Source: Aptenodytes patagonicus (taxonomy: Eukaryota; Chordata; Aves; Sphenisciformes; Spheniscidae). Taken from it: a stretch of 64,000 nt of DNA. Each line of letters opens with the position of its first letter. The stretch's first letter is position 1. The position numbers and the translations under genes were made by a program. Positions 51,701 to 63,000 of this stretch are shown here, one piece after another. The notes beneath the pieces were generated by a model. That model had not been told where the DNA came from and made no database searches. It worked only from the letters and a program-made list of their open reading frames with translations. The DNA is taken from the NCBI RefSeq assembly GCF_965638725.1, contig NC_134959.1:14929417-14993416 (forward strand). Direction: 5' to 3'.

Positions 51701-52999
51701 AACTATGAATTGACTAAAATTCTCAAGTAGCAATTATTTTTAAATTAGCACAGAGCAAGAGCTAAAATATTGCACTTGAAATAGAATAAGAACTGGAACA
51801 AATTATTTATGATACTAAACACTATGGCAAGCAGAAGCTCATTAGAAAGAAGAAATAGTAAAGACAAGAAAAAGACTCAAGATATAAAATCAAACGCAGC
51901 AAAAGCAGCTTGTTTTCTCTTCATCATCCAAGGAAAGATACCAAAACACACAGAACAGAACCCAAGTCTCAAACCATCTAATTTAGGTACCTAAACTAGG
52001 AAGCTGGTTTTCTATATTCTAAGTCAGTGGAGAAAGTAAAAAGAAGGTTCTACAAAAACAATTCACAAATAAGCCTGATTTACAGCCCAGGCTCTTACTC
52101 AGGGAGGTAACATTAGGTCATAGGAATATTCCTGAGTGAATGATCCCTTATTCCACTCTCTGACCACAAACAAGGAGTCTCTTCTGGGCACCCAGGACGG
52201 GTAAAATGGGCCTTCTCCTCCCCAGGGGCAGCAAGAAGGAGAGAGCATTTTACCTCTCTCCCCTGAATTCTGCTGCTGTTCTACTTCATGGCAGATCTCC
52301 AGTCATTTGCTATGAAAACTGAACTGAACCCGAGAGATAAAAACATTTTCATCATCTGGAAACAATGAGGAAACTGTGAAAGAGGACCGACTTGTTCCTG
52401 CGGGAGGGAAGGATCAGGAGGAAATGCTCCCCTGGCAGGGTGACAGCTGGAGGGATGAGGCTGCTGGCGTTCAGCCTTGCTGTCTGATCTCTACCCCAGA
52501 CTCGCTCTCCAGCAGCCCAGCAACAGGTGACCCATCTGCAGACCCCACCGCCGCATACTAAACCTCACGCTGCATTTCTAACGCCACCGCGAAGCTGGGA
52601 AATGACAGCAGGAGGCTCTGTCCAACGGACAGAGGAGAATCAGCGGGGGCAACATGGCATTTCTCAAACCGCAGAGCAGAAAAACAAATCCAGACAAAGG
52701 GAGCGCTCCCTGCCGCGGGCAGGCGGCGGCGTGCGGCGGCACGGCGGAACCCGCCGCCGCCCGCGCAGCGGGAGCGGCAGCGACGCGCTCCCCGCCCGCC
52801 GGGACTACGGCCCCGGCCCCGCTCCGGGGTTCGCACCGAGAAGACTTGGCTTTGCCACTCCCTTAGGAAGCGCCTCTGGATTTGCCCCCTCCCCGGTTCC
52901 GCCGGCGCCTCCAGCACCGGGAGGGCGTCCCCGCCCGCAGGCGGCGGCAGACAATGCGGGACCCCGGGCCGGGCCGGGCTGGGGAGGCCTGTGGGTGCG

Positions 53000-53086
53000 G
53001 TAGTTCCCTGCCCATCACCTGATGCTGTGGGCAGGCGCAGCCGAGGGCTGCAGGAACTACAAAACCCGCCAGGCAGCGCGCCTGGC
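53000..53086. promoter_or_regulatory. Nested inverted repeats with ACTACA motif upstream of GPT2
   Basis: GTAGTTCCCTGC (53000-53011) faces GCAGGAACTAC (53050-53060) with one unpaired base. TGCCCA/TGGGCA nests inside it, and GCCAGGC/GCCTGGC (53068-53074, 53080-53086) follows. The stretch beginning ACTACAAAACCC at 53056 resembles the ZNF143/THAP11 promoter element (ACTACAnnnCCC). It lies about 510-600 bp before the GPT2 start codon; whether it belongs to the core promoter is unknown. Confidence 0.4.
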
Positions 53087-53526
53087 AGTCTCGCTGGTGC
53101 AATCCACACCTTCGCACGCCTCGGGGCCGGGGTAAACGCTGGCAGGGGCGGCTGCTGGCGCTGGCTTAAGAAGGATGGTTTTACCCGGGACTCTTCCGGA
53201 GCACTAGCGCGGGCACCTCTGTTGGGGAGAGGGGTCTGCAACGCTATTCTGATGCAATGGTGGGATCTATTGCTCCTCTGGTGGCATCGCAACGCTGCAA
53301 GATCAGTTGTAGCCACTGCAATTAAGTTTGCAGGATCTGGACATGGGAGGATCGAGCATGTACGTGTAACGGTGCCAGCTCTTCGGCATTTCTTCTGACT
53401 GCCTCTCTTCCTCGTGCGCGTCTTACTAGCTCCCGGTTCTGATTACAAAATACACCGATCCTCAGCACTAGTATCCTTAATCTTGCTTTGGGAACTACCT
53501 GAAAGAGCATGCATCGATTTGTCTTG

Positions 53527-53540
53527 GTTGCCAAGCAAAC
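53527..53540 (+). promoter_or_regulatory. RFX X-box-like site
   Basis: GTTGCCAAGCAAAC matches the RFX X-box (two GTTGCC-type half-sites in inverted orientation) with one mismatch when a one-base spacer is allowed. It lies 56-69 bp before the preferred GPT2 ATG, in the likely 5' UTR or proximal promoter. Confidence 0.3.
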
Positions 53541-53595
53541 TGCGGCAAGCCTGGGCTGCAAAGGGCCGGGGGTCTGCCGAAGCGGAAGGGAAGAC

Positions 53596-53850
53596 ATGGC
53601 TTTGCGCTGCGCGGCTTCGCTAGCGGCGGGGCGGCAGCCGCGGTGTCCCCGGCTCCCGCGGCCGGCGCGGGAGGGGACGGTGCGCTGGAGCAGCGCTGCC
53701 AAGGCCTCCGCGGTGAAGATAAACGAGAAGGCGAGCAGGGAGAAGATCCTGACGCTGGAGTCCATGAACCCCCAAGTGAAGGCAGTGGAATACGCAGTGC
53801 GGGGCCCCATCGTCCTTAAAGCCGGCGAGATCGAGAAGGAGTTGCGGAAG
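53596..53850 (+). CDS. GPT2 exon 1, mitochondrial alanine aminotransferase 2 (N-terminus)
   Basis: GPT2 is a PLP-dependent enzyme that interconverts alanine and 2-oxoglutarate with pyruvate and glutamate in the mitochondrial matrix. Only the first 85 codons are here. Residues 1 to about 38 are rich in Arg and Ala and poor in acids, as expected of a mitochondrial presequence ([16 protein letters not shown]...). Then comes the family signature [18 protein letters not shown] and [17 protein letters not shown], nearly identical to human GPT2, after which homology stops at AAG|GTGAGG. The start at 53596 has a strong context (GACATGG) and gives the family's usual N-terminal length. An in-frame ATG at 53509 would add 29 residues without homology. 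The catalytic lysine and PLP-binding exons lie beyond the window. Confidence 0.93.
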
Positions 53851-53867
53851 GTGAGGCAGGGGCGGCC

Positions 53868-53889
53868 GGGGGGGCAGGGCAGGGCAGGG
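53868..53889 (+). other. G-quadruplex motif next to GPT2 exon 1 donor
   Basis: A G7 tract followed by three GGG tracts, every loop being CA, fits the tightest class of G-quadruplex consensus (G3+ with loops of 1-7). It is on the sense strand, 17 nt into the intron, so both non-template DNA and pre-mRNA could fold. Confidence 0.7.
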
Positions 53890-54032
53890 CGGACTCCCCG
53901 CCGCGCCGCGCCGCGCCGCCCGCTCCCGCGGCGTGCCCGCCGCCGCCGCCCGCACTGGCCCTGCCCCCGGGGCACTCCTCCGCCGCCGCCGCTCCTGATT
54001 GGGGAGTCGGGGGGCTCGCCAGGGCCGCGGCC

Positions 54033-54068
54033 GGCGGTGGGGCCGACGTGGCAGGCGGTGGGGCCGAC
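54033..54068. repeat. 15-bp repeat, period 21, in GPT2 intron 1
   Basis: GGCGGTGGGGCCGAC occurs at 54033-54047 and again at 54054-54068, a small GC-rich tandem duplication in the CpG island. Confidence 0.8.
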
Positions 54069-57000
54069 GGGGCCGCAGACACCCCGGGGCTGAGACGCGA
54101 CCCTGTAGAAGCCTCGGGAAAGCGGGCGGCCGGGGGAGGCACGGGTGCGGCGGCGCTGCGAGTGCCAGTGCAATGCCTCGTACCAAGTTAAAAACTCGCA
54201 GACCACGGGCAGCTTTTCCCCCCATCCCTGCTGCTGTCCGAAGCGGTGGCCGGACGCGCTCTCCCCGCGGGAGGCTGCGGGAGCGGCCGGGGCCGAGCCG
54301 GGGCGCGCAGCCGCCTCCCGACCCTGCCTTGCCCGGCCCGGGCCGCCCCCGGCCTCGCTCCGCTCTGCTGCGGGACGCCCCCTCACTCGCGCCCCTTCAC
54401 AGGGGAGGCGGGAGAGGCGCAAAACAAAGAAACCCGCCCTCCGGCTACTGTTTATCTCTTGTCACTGATAGCGTAAGGCAAATACAGTATACCCCCATAA
54501 AGTAGTGTTTACATTTCTTCAGCCACTTTGACCCTTTGCTGCAATCCCATGTCCTTTGTGTTATACAAGAGGGTGACTGACCGGCTTTCATCATACTGAT
54601 AGAGCGTTTAAAACATCCATTGCGGTTTTAGAGATACTGCCTTCGCCGGGGCAGGGAGACACCTTTGAAACCGGCGGTCTCCGAACACGTGAGATGGACC
54701 CAGCTCTGCCCAGGCACCGCTCCGCAGGCTCATCCAACACCCCTCTGCCTCCGGCTGTCCCAGAGCCGGAGAGACTAATGCTTTCTGAGGAGACCACCGA
54801 CAGTGTGCTTCTCTTATTTAGTTGCACAAGTTGAGGTGCTTGAGGACAAGCCTTCAGAGCACAAACGCTCGGTAACGCTGCCCAACGTTTTAGGTGCTTA
54901 GCGCTTTTAGGAGGATCGCGCAATAAAGCCTGATACAAGATACTCCTGAGGGTCTGGGCCAAAATGTACTGAATAAAGCATCCACATCAGTCAGCGCTTA
55001 CATTTTGTTCTTCATATTTTTCTCTTATTCCTTACCTTAATATTAAGACTTAGCATTGGAAAAAAAAAAGCACCTTAGCAGTTCAGGCGAGGCTTTTTGC
55101 TTGTACTGTTCACATCACAGCTTCCCCTGTCAGCGTGAGGACTCACTCACTTTTGTTTTGAATAAAGCATCTGGCATAGTTACTTTTCTATGGTTTCAAA
55201 TATTATTCTCTACCTTTACTGCTTTAGAAAGTCTTGCTAATATGTTATTACAGGTACTGCAAGACCAATTTGATTAGTATATGTAAAGTGCTTTGAACAA
55301 AAACAGTGCCATAGCAATGCTAACGAGAAGAGATTATTTTAATTCTTTGGTCTTTGTTTTACTTGCTTCCCCTTGTTTTAGAAGGTGAAGCATGTTTTCA
55401 GCTCACTGAGTATTATATACATCAATTACTTATGTCTAACTCAATAATTATTAAAAACAGCTTCTTTATTAGAATTCTACTTAAAAACTTCAGAGTGGTG
55501 ATGGAGCTTTCATTTCAGAACATTTGTTTTGATTTTTGCCTTAAAACTTGTTTATAAAGGTGTGATTGACTTTATGCAACTAGGTTCTCTAGTGGGTGCA
55601 TTTTCCAGAGCATGAAATCTTCCAGTGTTCTCACTGAGTATGTTTGTTTTCAAGTTAACATCACAGGGCAGGAGGTATTACTTGACAAAACAAATATAAT
55701 AGGATCTTCACTAACTCCTCCCAACTCCCCTGCTTACTTCAGTTACCAGCTGAGTCACTGGCAGAGAGAATAATCTTATGTGCACTTTTTAAAAAATGCA
55801 AGACCAAGTCATTGCCAATTGCTTTAGTAAAAAATTGTTATGGCAGGTTTGTGCCCACTTATGTGGCATTTTCCATTTAAAAGTTTTTCTTCTTGAACCA
55901 GTCTCATGGAATATTATCAATGGCTACCAGCATTCATAGACATGTGACTATGCTCTTAAGATGACTAAAGCAAACAAAAACCTCCCTCTTGGCAGGGAAG
56001 GAGGGCAGTATTAGTGCAAAAGTTGAGACAATGTATTTGCAGAGAACACTAATCAACTTAAGGAAGCAGCTGAAAGACTTTATTTTCTTCCACACTGCTC
56101 AAGTTATTCATTCCTCTTTGCTTTTCTGATGAAAATGCTGTTATTCCTTCTACTGTTTAATCAAACTGTCTGGTAAAGTATACAGCCTTGAGTAGTATCT
56201 AGGTTCCTTGTAACTGAAATATTGTAGGTTATCTAAATGTCTATTTTTTGGTCTAAAATTGACTTCTGTGTGATCACAGGTCAATGGCGCTTCTTTGTTT
56301 ACTTTTAATTAAAACTGGACAACTACTTTTTTCATCCCTCTCAACCTTAGCTCACAGAGTTAGGTCAACCACTGCCACCAGAATTAACACTGCCTGATAA
56401 AGAAAAGAGGCTGAAGCGGTTGTCAGAGAAAGGTGATGGCCCACAGCATCTCCAGATCCATGAGTACTCTTCATTGACAGCAAACGGGTTGCCCCATAGC
56501 AACTCTACTACATAAGATGAGGGAGGAGCTTTGCACAAGCATGAAAGCATGGACTCCACAGTATGACATGGAAGCGCTGCACTGGCTGGTAGTAGCAAGA
56601 GCAGGCAGAGGTGAAGCAATGATATACCCACTAGTAAATCTGCATTTGTCCTGTTCTGCTGAGATGCCTTTGGGTCATTTGTTTCTAAACTAAAAGCATC
56701 TTAAATGCAGACATTGTCTAATCAGATGCAATAGAGGCTCTCCCTGTTTAAACTTGGTTCAATTCAGTTAGACTTCATACTTGTGTAACTTATACAGCTT
56801 GTTATGTAGATTATAAAATAGCTACTTGAAGCTGTTTGCACAGTATAAGCTTTCGTCTTCTTTGAGTTTTGTTCTGCTGTCTCAGATTCTGAATAGCAGT
56901 TCCTCTGTTATTCTATCTGGCACTTGCTTCTTTTGTCTATTAACTGCAAATGATTACAACAGGAGCTGTAACTCTACAGTGCACATAGAAATAAGGACTA

Positions 57001-60000
57001 TAATGTTACTTGAGAAGTCTCCGACTAGACAACTGAAGGGATAGTTCTTTAAAAAAGTAAATAAAAATGAGGCATTAATTTCAGCTAATGTGCTCAGGAT
57101 TAAGCCAATGTAAGTGACAAGTTAGAATACTCTATTAAAGCAGAATAAGATTGATTGCTCAGGAGTACAGATGGGGCATGCTGTACTTGGACTTCGTAAG
57201 TTTTGTTGGCCTGTGACCTGTATTCATCTAGGTGAAAAATCAAGGTTTTGATCTACATTAAGTCTTTCCAGCTGGAAATCTTTATGCAAAATCACTTCCT
57301 TGAATCACTTCTCTGAGTATTTTTTTTTATAATTTTGAAATTGCATCATGCTTCAAAAGTGAAAACCTGATTTCTCTTCCCCTTTGCTAATGGTAATAAT
57401 CAGCTGATTCTGGCTTACTAAGGTGATGCAGGGAGAAGGAACTGACTTCAGCCATTTTCCTTGGTGTTTCTGGAAACTTTTTAAAGCAAGCTAGAGTACA
57501 GGCATATTTTAATAAATTATTATACTCTCAATAGAACTCAAACAAATAAAATCCTTTTTCTATCCCCTTTTTTTTAGACTTGCTAACAGATGGCCACCGT
57601 ATCAAGTATTGACTGTAATTACATTTCAGACTAGAAATTTTAGCCTGAACGTGAATTCAATACAAGAATAATGTAATCTCTGGACAGAGCCCTTCTCTTT
57701 ACTTAATCAGTAATAACAAGCTAGCTTTATCTTTACATAGACAGCACACATACCTGATGCTACTTTGCATTCATGCTAATTTTAACTGATCTTGTTATGG
57801 GAAGTCCCTTCATGTCTGTTACTCTGACATGTCTCTCCACTTACACTCTCCTTTTTTCCCCATTTCCTGCTTAGGTTTTACATAATGTCAAGTTCTATGT
57901 CAGGTTAAGTTGGCTTACACACACTTGCAAAGCATGTGCATATTAAACAGCATTTTAGGATCCACAAGTCAACTCATGTAACATTGGAAAATGTGCCTGG
58001 CTTAGTGTAAGTCACACAACATTAGGTCCCTGTTCAAAACTTTCAAGTTGCTGAAATAGAATTGTAGGGCAGAAAGAGGTAGAGGGATGGTATGCTGAGA
58101 TACATTGGTAGCATGTAGCAAGTTCCTTCAGATGAGCACAGGTGGTTAGCATATTCCATCACTGGGTCTGGAACTACGTGCCTTTAATGGCAATACACAG
58201 TCTCTACACATTGAAGCCCATTTTTTTTCTCAACAGCCACTGTAGTCTGACTGACTTTTACAGTAAAAGAGTTGTACACTCATCTCCTGTGCCCATGTTT
58301 TTCATTTGCATAACTATTGCAAATAGGTTCCTGTTGCATGTTTATTCTTCATGTCACTGGTTCACTGCCTACATTTCTGTTCAGATAATAAAACTATCAA
58401 AATCCCTATTACTTATGTAGCTAGAATCTCAGGCGGCTTTTGCTAAAGTATTTTGGTTAAAAGACTGTAGAGCTTTTCTTTTTCTTTTACTAATTCTTCA
58501 GGCTTTCAAATTGAATAGAAGAAATTCTGACTTAGAATCCAGACTTAATTGTAAATGTGAGTTGACTGTGTCCCTGGGAGTTGTGGAAAGATAAAACACA
58601 GTTTAGACAATGACATGCAGAAATATAGTTTGACATGCCAAGAAAAAGATACAAGATTGACTGGTACACCCAGTAATGAAAGATGTTAAGCTTAAATTAC
58701 CATCCTATAATTTTCTGCTTTGAATACGTGACTGTGTGCACACTAAGAAAGTATCTTCCAGGCAAGAGCATTTGACCTCATTAAGACAGAACTGTTGTTC
58801 CTCAGTTGCCTGTACATGTTGCATATGGAAGCGAATCTGTAGTAAAACCCATGGTTTTTAACAGGGCAAAAACTACTGCACATGAAGATGAAAGAAAACC
58901 AGATTTAAGAGTACGATTACCAAAATCCTATGTTCAGAAGCACACAGTCCACAAGATCCAGTTGTTTGATCTTTTCTTATTGAATACAGTAGCAAAATCT
59001 ATTCCAAAATAGCCCTTTTCCAATAGGTCTTCAAGTTAAGAGGGTCCTAATGTCTAATATCCTTCTAAAGAGCATTATTTTAATTCTGTCATTTACAGTC
59101 ACATTAAAATCTAGGACTTTATTCATATAGGCAAAATTTCTGAATGCAAATGCACTTTGAACAATGTATAGGGCAAAAGTCACTTGAGGACAACTCCTGT
59201 TCTGTAATCCCTGAATCAGATCTAGCAATTAATGATCAGCCCCACCGATTTTCTCATCTGACATTAGGGGGCATGCAAGCCATCACTGCCATTTCAAGTC
59301 AAAATCCAGAATTCACCTTCTCCTTCCTTCCAACAACAGTTCATGTCAGCTTGAATTACACATCCATAACACAAACTCAAAGCCTTACTCTGTGGTAACA
59401 GGTCAGGTTTATTTTTCTGCTGTGAGCTGTTTTAATAAAAAGATTGGCATGCTAATTTAGGCCTTCAAGTCACTATTAGTTAAGGGCCTCTGGGTAGTGC
59501 TTTCTTGGCCCTTTGGGGGGAGGGGAAGCAAGCAAGCAGTTTGGCTACTACAGCGTAGATCCCAACTATGCTGAAATGTTTGGTTTTGCCAGCTCTCTTA
59601 TTATACAGCTTGTTTGTGCAAGTCACAGCAAAACCAGACTCGGCTTGTGCTAAGGAAATAGCACAATATTTTCATAGTGTGATGTTATTGCCTGATAACC
59701 ATCAAGAGGAGGTACAAAACAATGGCAATGAAAATGAAACAATGAGGAGCAGCCAAGAGTGGACAAATTCTGAAATTCAGAAATAGATGAAATACCACGT
59801 TACTCTTCTGGGATTAAAAGCACCTCACATTTTCATGGCCTCCTCAAGGGAACCCTTTTCAACTCTTTCCTATCGCCATTACCAAAGCTAAATCACACAA
59901 GCCTCTCTACAGACTGAGGGTTTTCCTTTGAAATTTGCTGAAGACTTTAGCAAAGACAGCTTTAGAACAGTTTGCACCCTTCTTTACTCTTTCTGGGCAC

Positions 60001-63000
60001 AATGTTATTTTGCATTTTGCCAGCATTCTTAGATGGCACCATTGTTAAGGGAACCTCCAGGCATACTAAAACTCCTAAGAGACAAACCAACTCCTGGCAG
60101 TGCATTCCTTCATGTTAGTTCTTTGGGATAGTGTATGTTCTGGCATCATACAGTTTCTTTGATCGAATAATTCTCCCAACACTTCTTGCATGGCGACTCT
60201 CTCCTTGAGAGACAGCTCATCATTTCATATTGTACTCCTTGCCTGCTGGGTTTCTTGAGGCTGTGGGGATGTCTAGGGGAAGAGGAAGCTTCTCCAAACG
60301 TGGTTAACAACATAAAGATTTGTATTGACTCTGCACCAATGAATTGTGGTTCACATACGAAAATCCCTTCTCCCAACTTTGTTTGATACTTAGAACACCA
60401 ATAGAATTGTTAGAATAATCCTGTCTGACCTGCTTCAGGTTTCAGAGGCTTTTCATCTGGTCTCTTAAAAGACTGCATTTCCTCTGAGAAGAGGAGAGTG
60501 ACAGAAGTAACTGCTGAAGGAACTAATTTCCAAAGAGCTTATTCCAAATCTGGGAAGATTCCTTTATTCCGTTAAAATCCTTTCATTATCAAGAAGACAG
60601 CAACTGAAAAAAAAAAAAGAACACATTTATATTTTCTGCTTTACATCTGAATTTGAAAGTGCAAGATGGCTTCTTCAGCTTTAAAAATGGCTACTACAAT
60701 TAGTCCCTTTGCTAACAATTTCAAAAGAATGGCAGAAGATTGGCTTTGTTCCCAAGATGAAGATGAATCATATTGTTAGGACAGTGTGAGGTGCCACCAA
60801 AGGCAGAATGCTGTAGCAGTGGTTGTTTTGTAGGGATGGGGATTGGGTTTCCTCTTTGATGTGGTTCATACCCTCTTCAGTAGACATGAGTATCAATCTG
60901 GTACTTACTGCTTGGGAGTTTGTTATTAGAGCTCCTGTTCTGCAAGCTTCACTTTTCCAAATCTCTGCCTGCTGGCAGAGGCCAGTTACAATCCAGTCAG
61001 ACTGCCTCTAGAACACACCTTGAAAGCCTGCCCATACCGGGCGGGGGAGAGACTATGAGAGAGAGAGAAGTGGGGTGGGGGGCAGCTCTGTATCACTAGA
61101 AGAAAGCAAAACAATTCCAATGGGCTAGTTTCTGCTCCCGCTGTATGTTCCTTGGCTTGCCAGGGACTTAAATTGTCTCAGCACAGGCATGCTGCCAACA
61201 TGGTCAAAGACTGTTTAGCCTTCTGCAGTGAAATAAATCTTGCTCTAACAAACTATGTCCTGTTGCAGCACTTTTCCTGCTGTTCTACAACCTGATGTTG
61301 AGGTTATCAACATCACATTCACACTTCCTCCTTTCATACAGATCTTTTCATAGACCTGCCAAAAAGTATTTGACATTAATCTTCCCTTGGATACCCATGC
61401 ACACCAGTGCCATCACCATAGGAGAAACCTTGACACAAGGAACCAGTGACTAATGCCACTCTGTCTTAAGGATTTAAGTAGAATTCTGCCTTGAACTCAT
61501 CTGCAGTCATAGGCACTGTCTAGACTTTCCTTGATGCCAGCTTCTGATATTCTTGCTTTGAAACTTTGACTCATTAGCATTTGACACTTGTTCTTGCCTG
61601 TTACTGTTTCCTGTTCCTTCTTTCTGAAATGGTAAGATGGGACTTTTTGTTATGGAGGAATCAAAACTAAATCTGAACAACTTCTGATATTCCTTCTTTC
61701 CATAGAAAGACTGAAAATCAAGTAATAGAAAAAGGTGAGAAAAAACCTAAGTAGTCATAACAATTTTTTTCTAGATTTCACTAGGAGGGGATATAGTGAA
61801 TCTCGTGAAGACAGTTCTAAACAACTGCTGATATTAACTCATTGTCAGAGAAGGCAAAGGCCCCAGTTATTTAAAAGCATCTCTCTTTTGAAAGACAAAA
61901 AGGGCAACAGCTTTTGTAGCTGAGACCAAGATACACGGGTTAGTCAAGAGGACCACGGGCCTTTAAGCAGGTATGTGGGAACAGTGTGTACAACACAGAA
62001 AACCTAATTGTTCCTTCTCTTCCAGGATTTTACAGTGAGATAACTGTTATGTATGTTTTGCTATTTTCTCCAGATCAATCATTGTAGTAGCAAAGGCAGT
62101 GTGGGGTTTATGGAGTAGGTGATGATTATATACTTGCAGTTGATGCCCAAAGGCAGTGATGGCGTAAACACGGAGTTTGGCACTAGCAGAGATCTGGATG
62201 GTATCAATGCTAATAAGCTACAACATTATTTACAATAAACCTGACACACACACCAAAAAGGTCTGTTACCTTTGTTGTAAAGGCTGTACCCCTATAAAAA
62301 CTCCAAAGGTACGTTATGAAATGCAGTGTACTTTTCAGCATTTCACTAACCAAAGCAGCAACTATTTTTTATTGCAGATCACAATAGTATTTGTGTGCAA
62401 AAAACATCTAATTTGTCTAACATATTGTTTTGTTTGTTCTGTTTTTAATCTGGTAAAACGGGGTGTTTCTGTTTCATCTTATTGCTGAGAACTGCTATGT
62501 TTTTTCAGACTGCCTAACTTAAGGCATCCCTTATTCTTTAACAAATTTGTATTACTGTGCAAATCTAGTGAGATTGATTCAGTTTGCTGTAACAAGGACC
62601 AAATGCAACCAAAATCTGTGGGAATTTTTCTTAATTTCACACAAACTGAATTTGTTCTCCTTCTACATGTATCTTTCTTTTCCTGCTTATTTGTAAATTA
62701 GAATGAAACGATGTTGTGCTATCAGTGGACCCCAGATAGCTTGATGAGAACCTAATTCTAGCTGTTTGCATTTCTTATAAATTGCTAAACTACACCCTCA
62801 GATACCTGTAATCTTTATCTGGCATCTCTATTCCTAATTCTTTATTTAAGGTTGAAATACAACTCTTACTTAGGCACTCACTTAGATCAGCAAACATAAA
62901 TGACTTGATGGAGTCAGTGTGTCACTTTCTATTATTTTAAGTGAATGTTTTTTTCAATTCCTGCTAAATTTAAGGCCATATAAAATGACCCTTTTGAGTC

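Larger units (their letters stand above)
45502..52679. other. Intergenic DNA between CR1 and the GPT2 CpG island
   Basis: AT-rich, no exon recognised. It contains a two-copy TCTAGATGCTGT repeat right after the CR1 end (45507-45518 and 45524-45535) and the palindrome at 45671-45705. The remaining open frames (up to 126 codons) show no family resemblance. Confidence 0.6.
52680..54440. promoter_or_regulatory. CpG island covering the GPT2 promoter, exon 1 and start of intron 1
   Basis: A sharp GC- and CpG-rich block in AT-rich surroundings, with a dip near 53240-53500. GPT2 exon 1 lies within it. No TATA box is seen near the start. The long minus-strand frames (up to 366 codons at 54422-53322) and several plus-strand frames arise from the GC bias. 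Confidence 0.8.

Noticed and set aside
53322..54422. 366-codon minus-strand open frame opposite GPT2 exon 1
   Set aside because: It lies wholly in the CpG island, where stop codons are rare, is antisense to a clearly homologous exon, and its product is low-complexity Arg/Pro/Ala/Gly sequence with no recognisable domain.
61041..61084. Purine-rich GA/GGGG patch in GPT2 intron 1
   Set aside because: Considered as a triplex or G4 element, but the G-tracts are irregular and the patch is interrupted, so it was recorded only as intron content.
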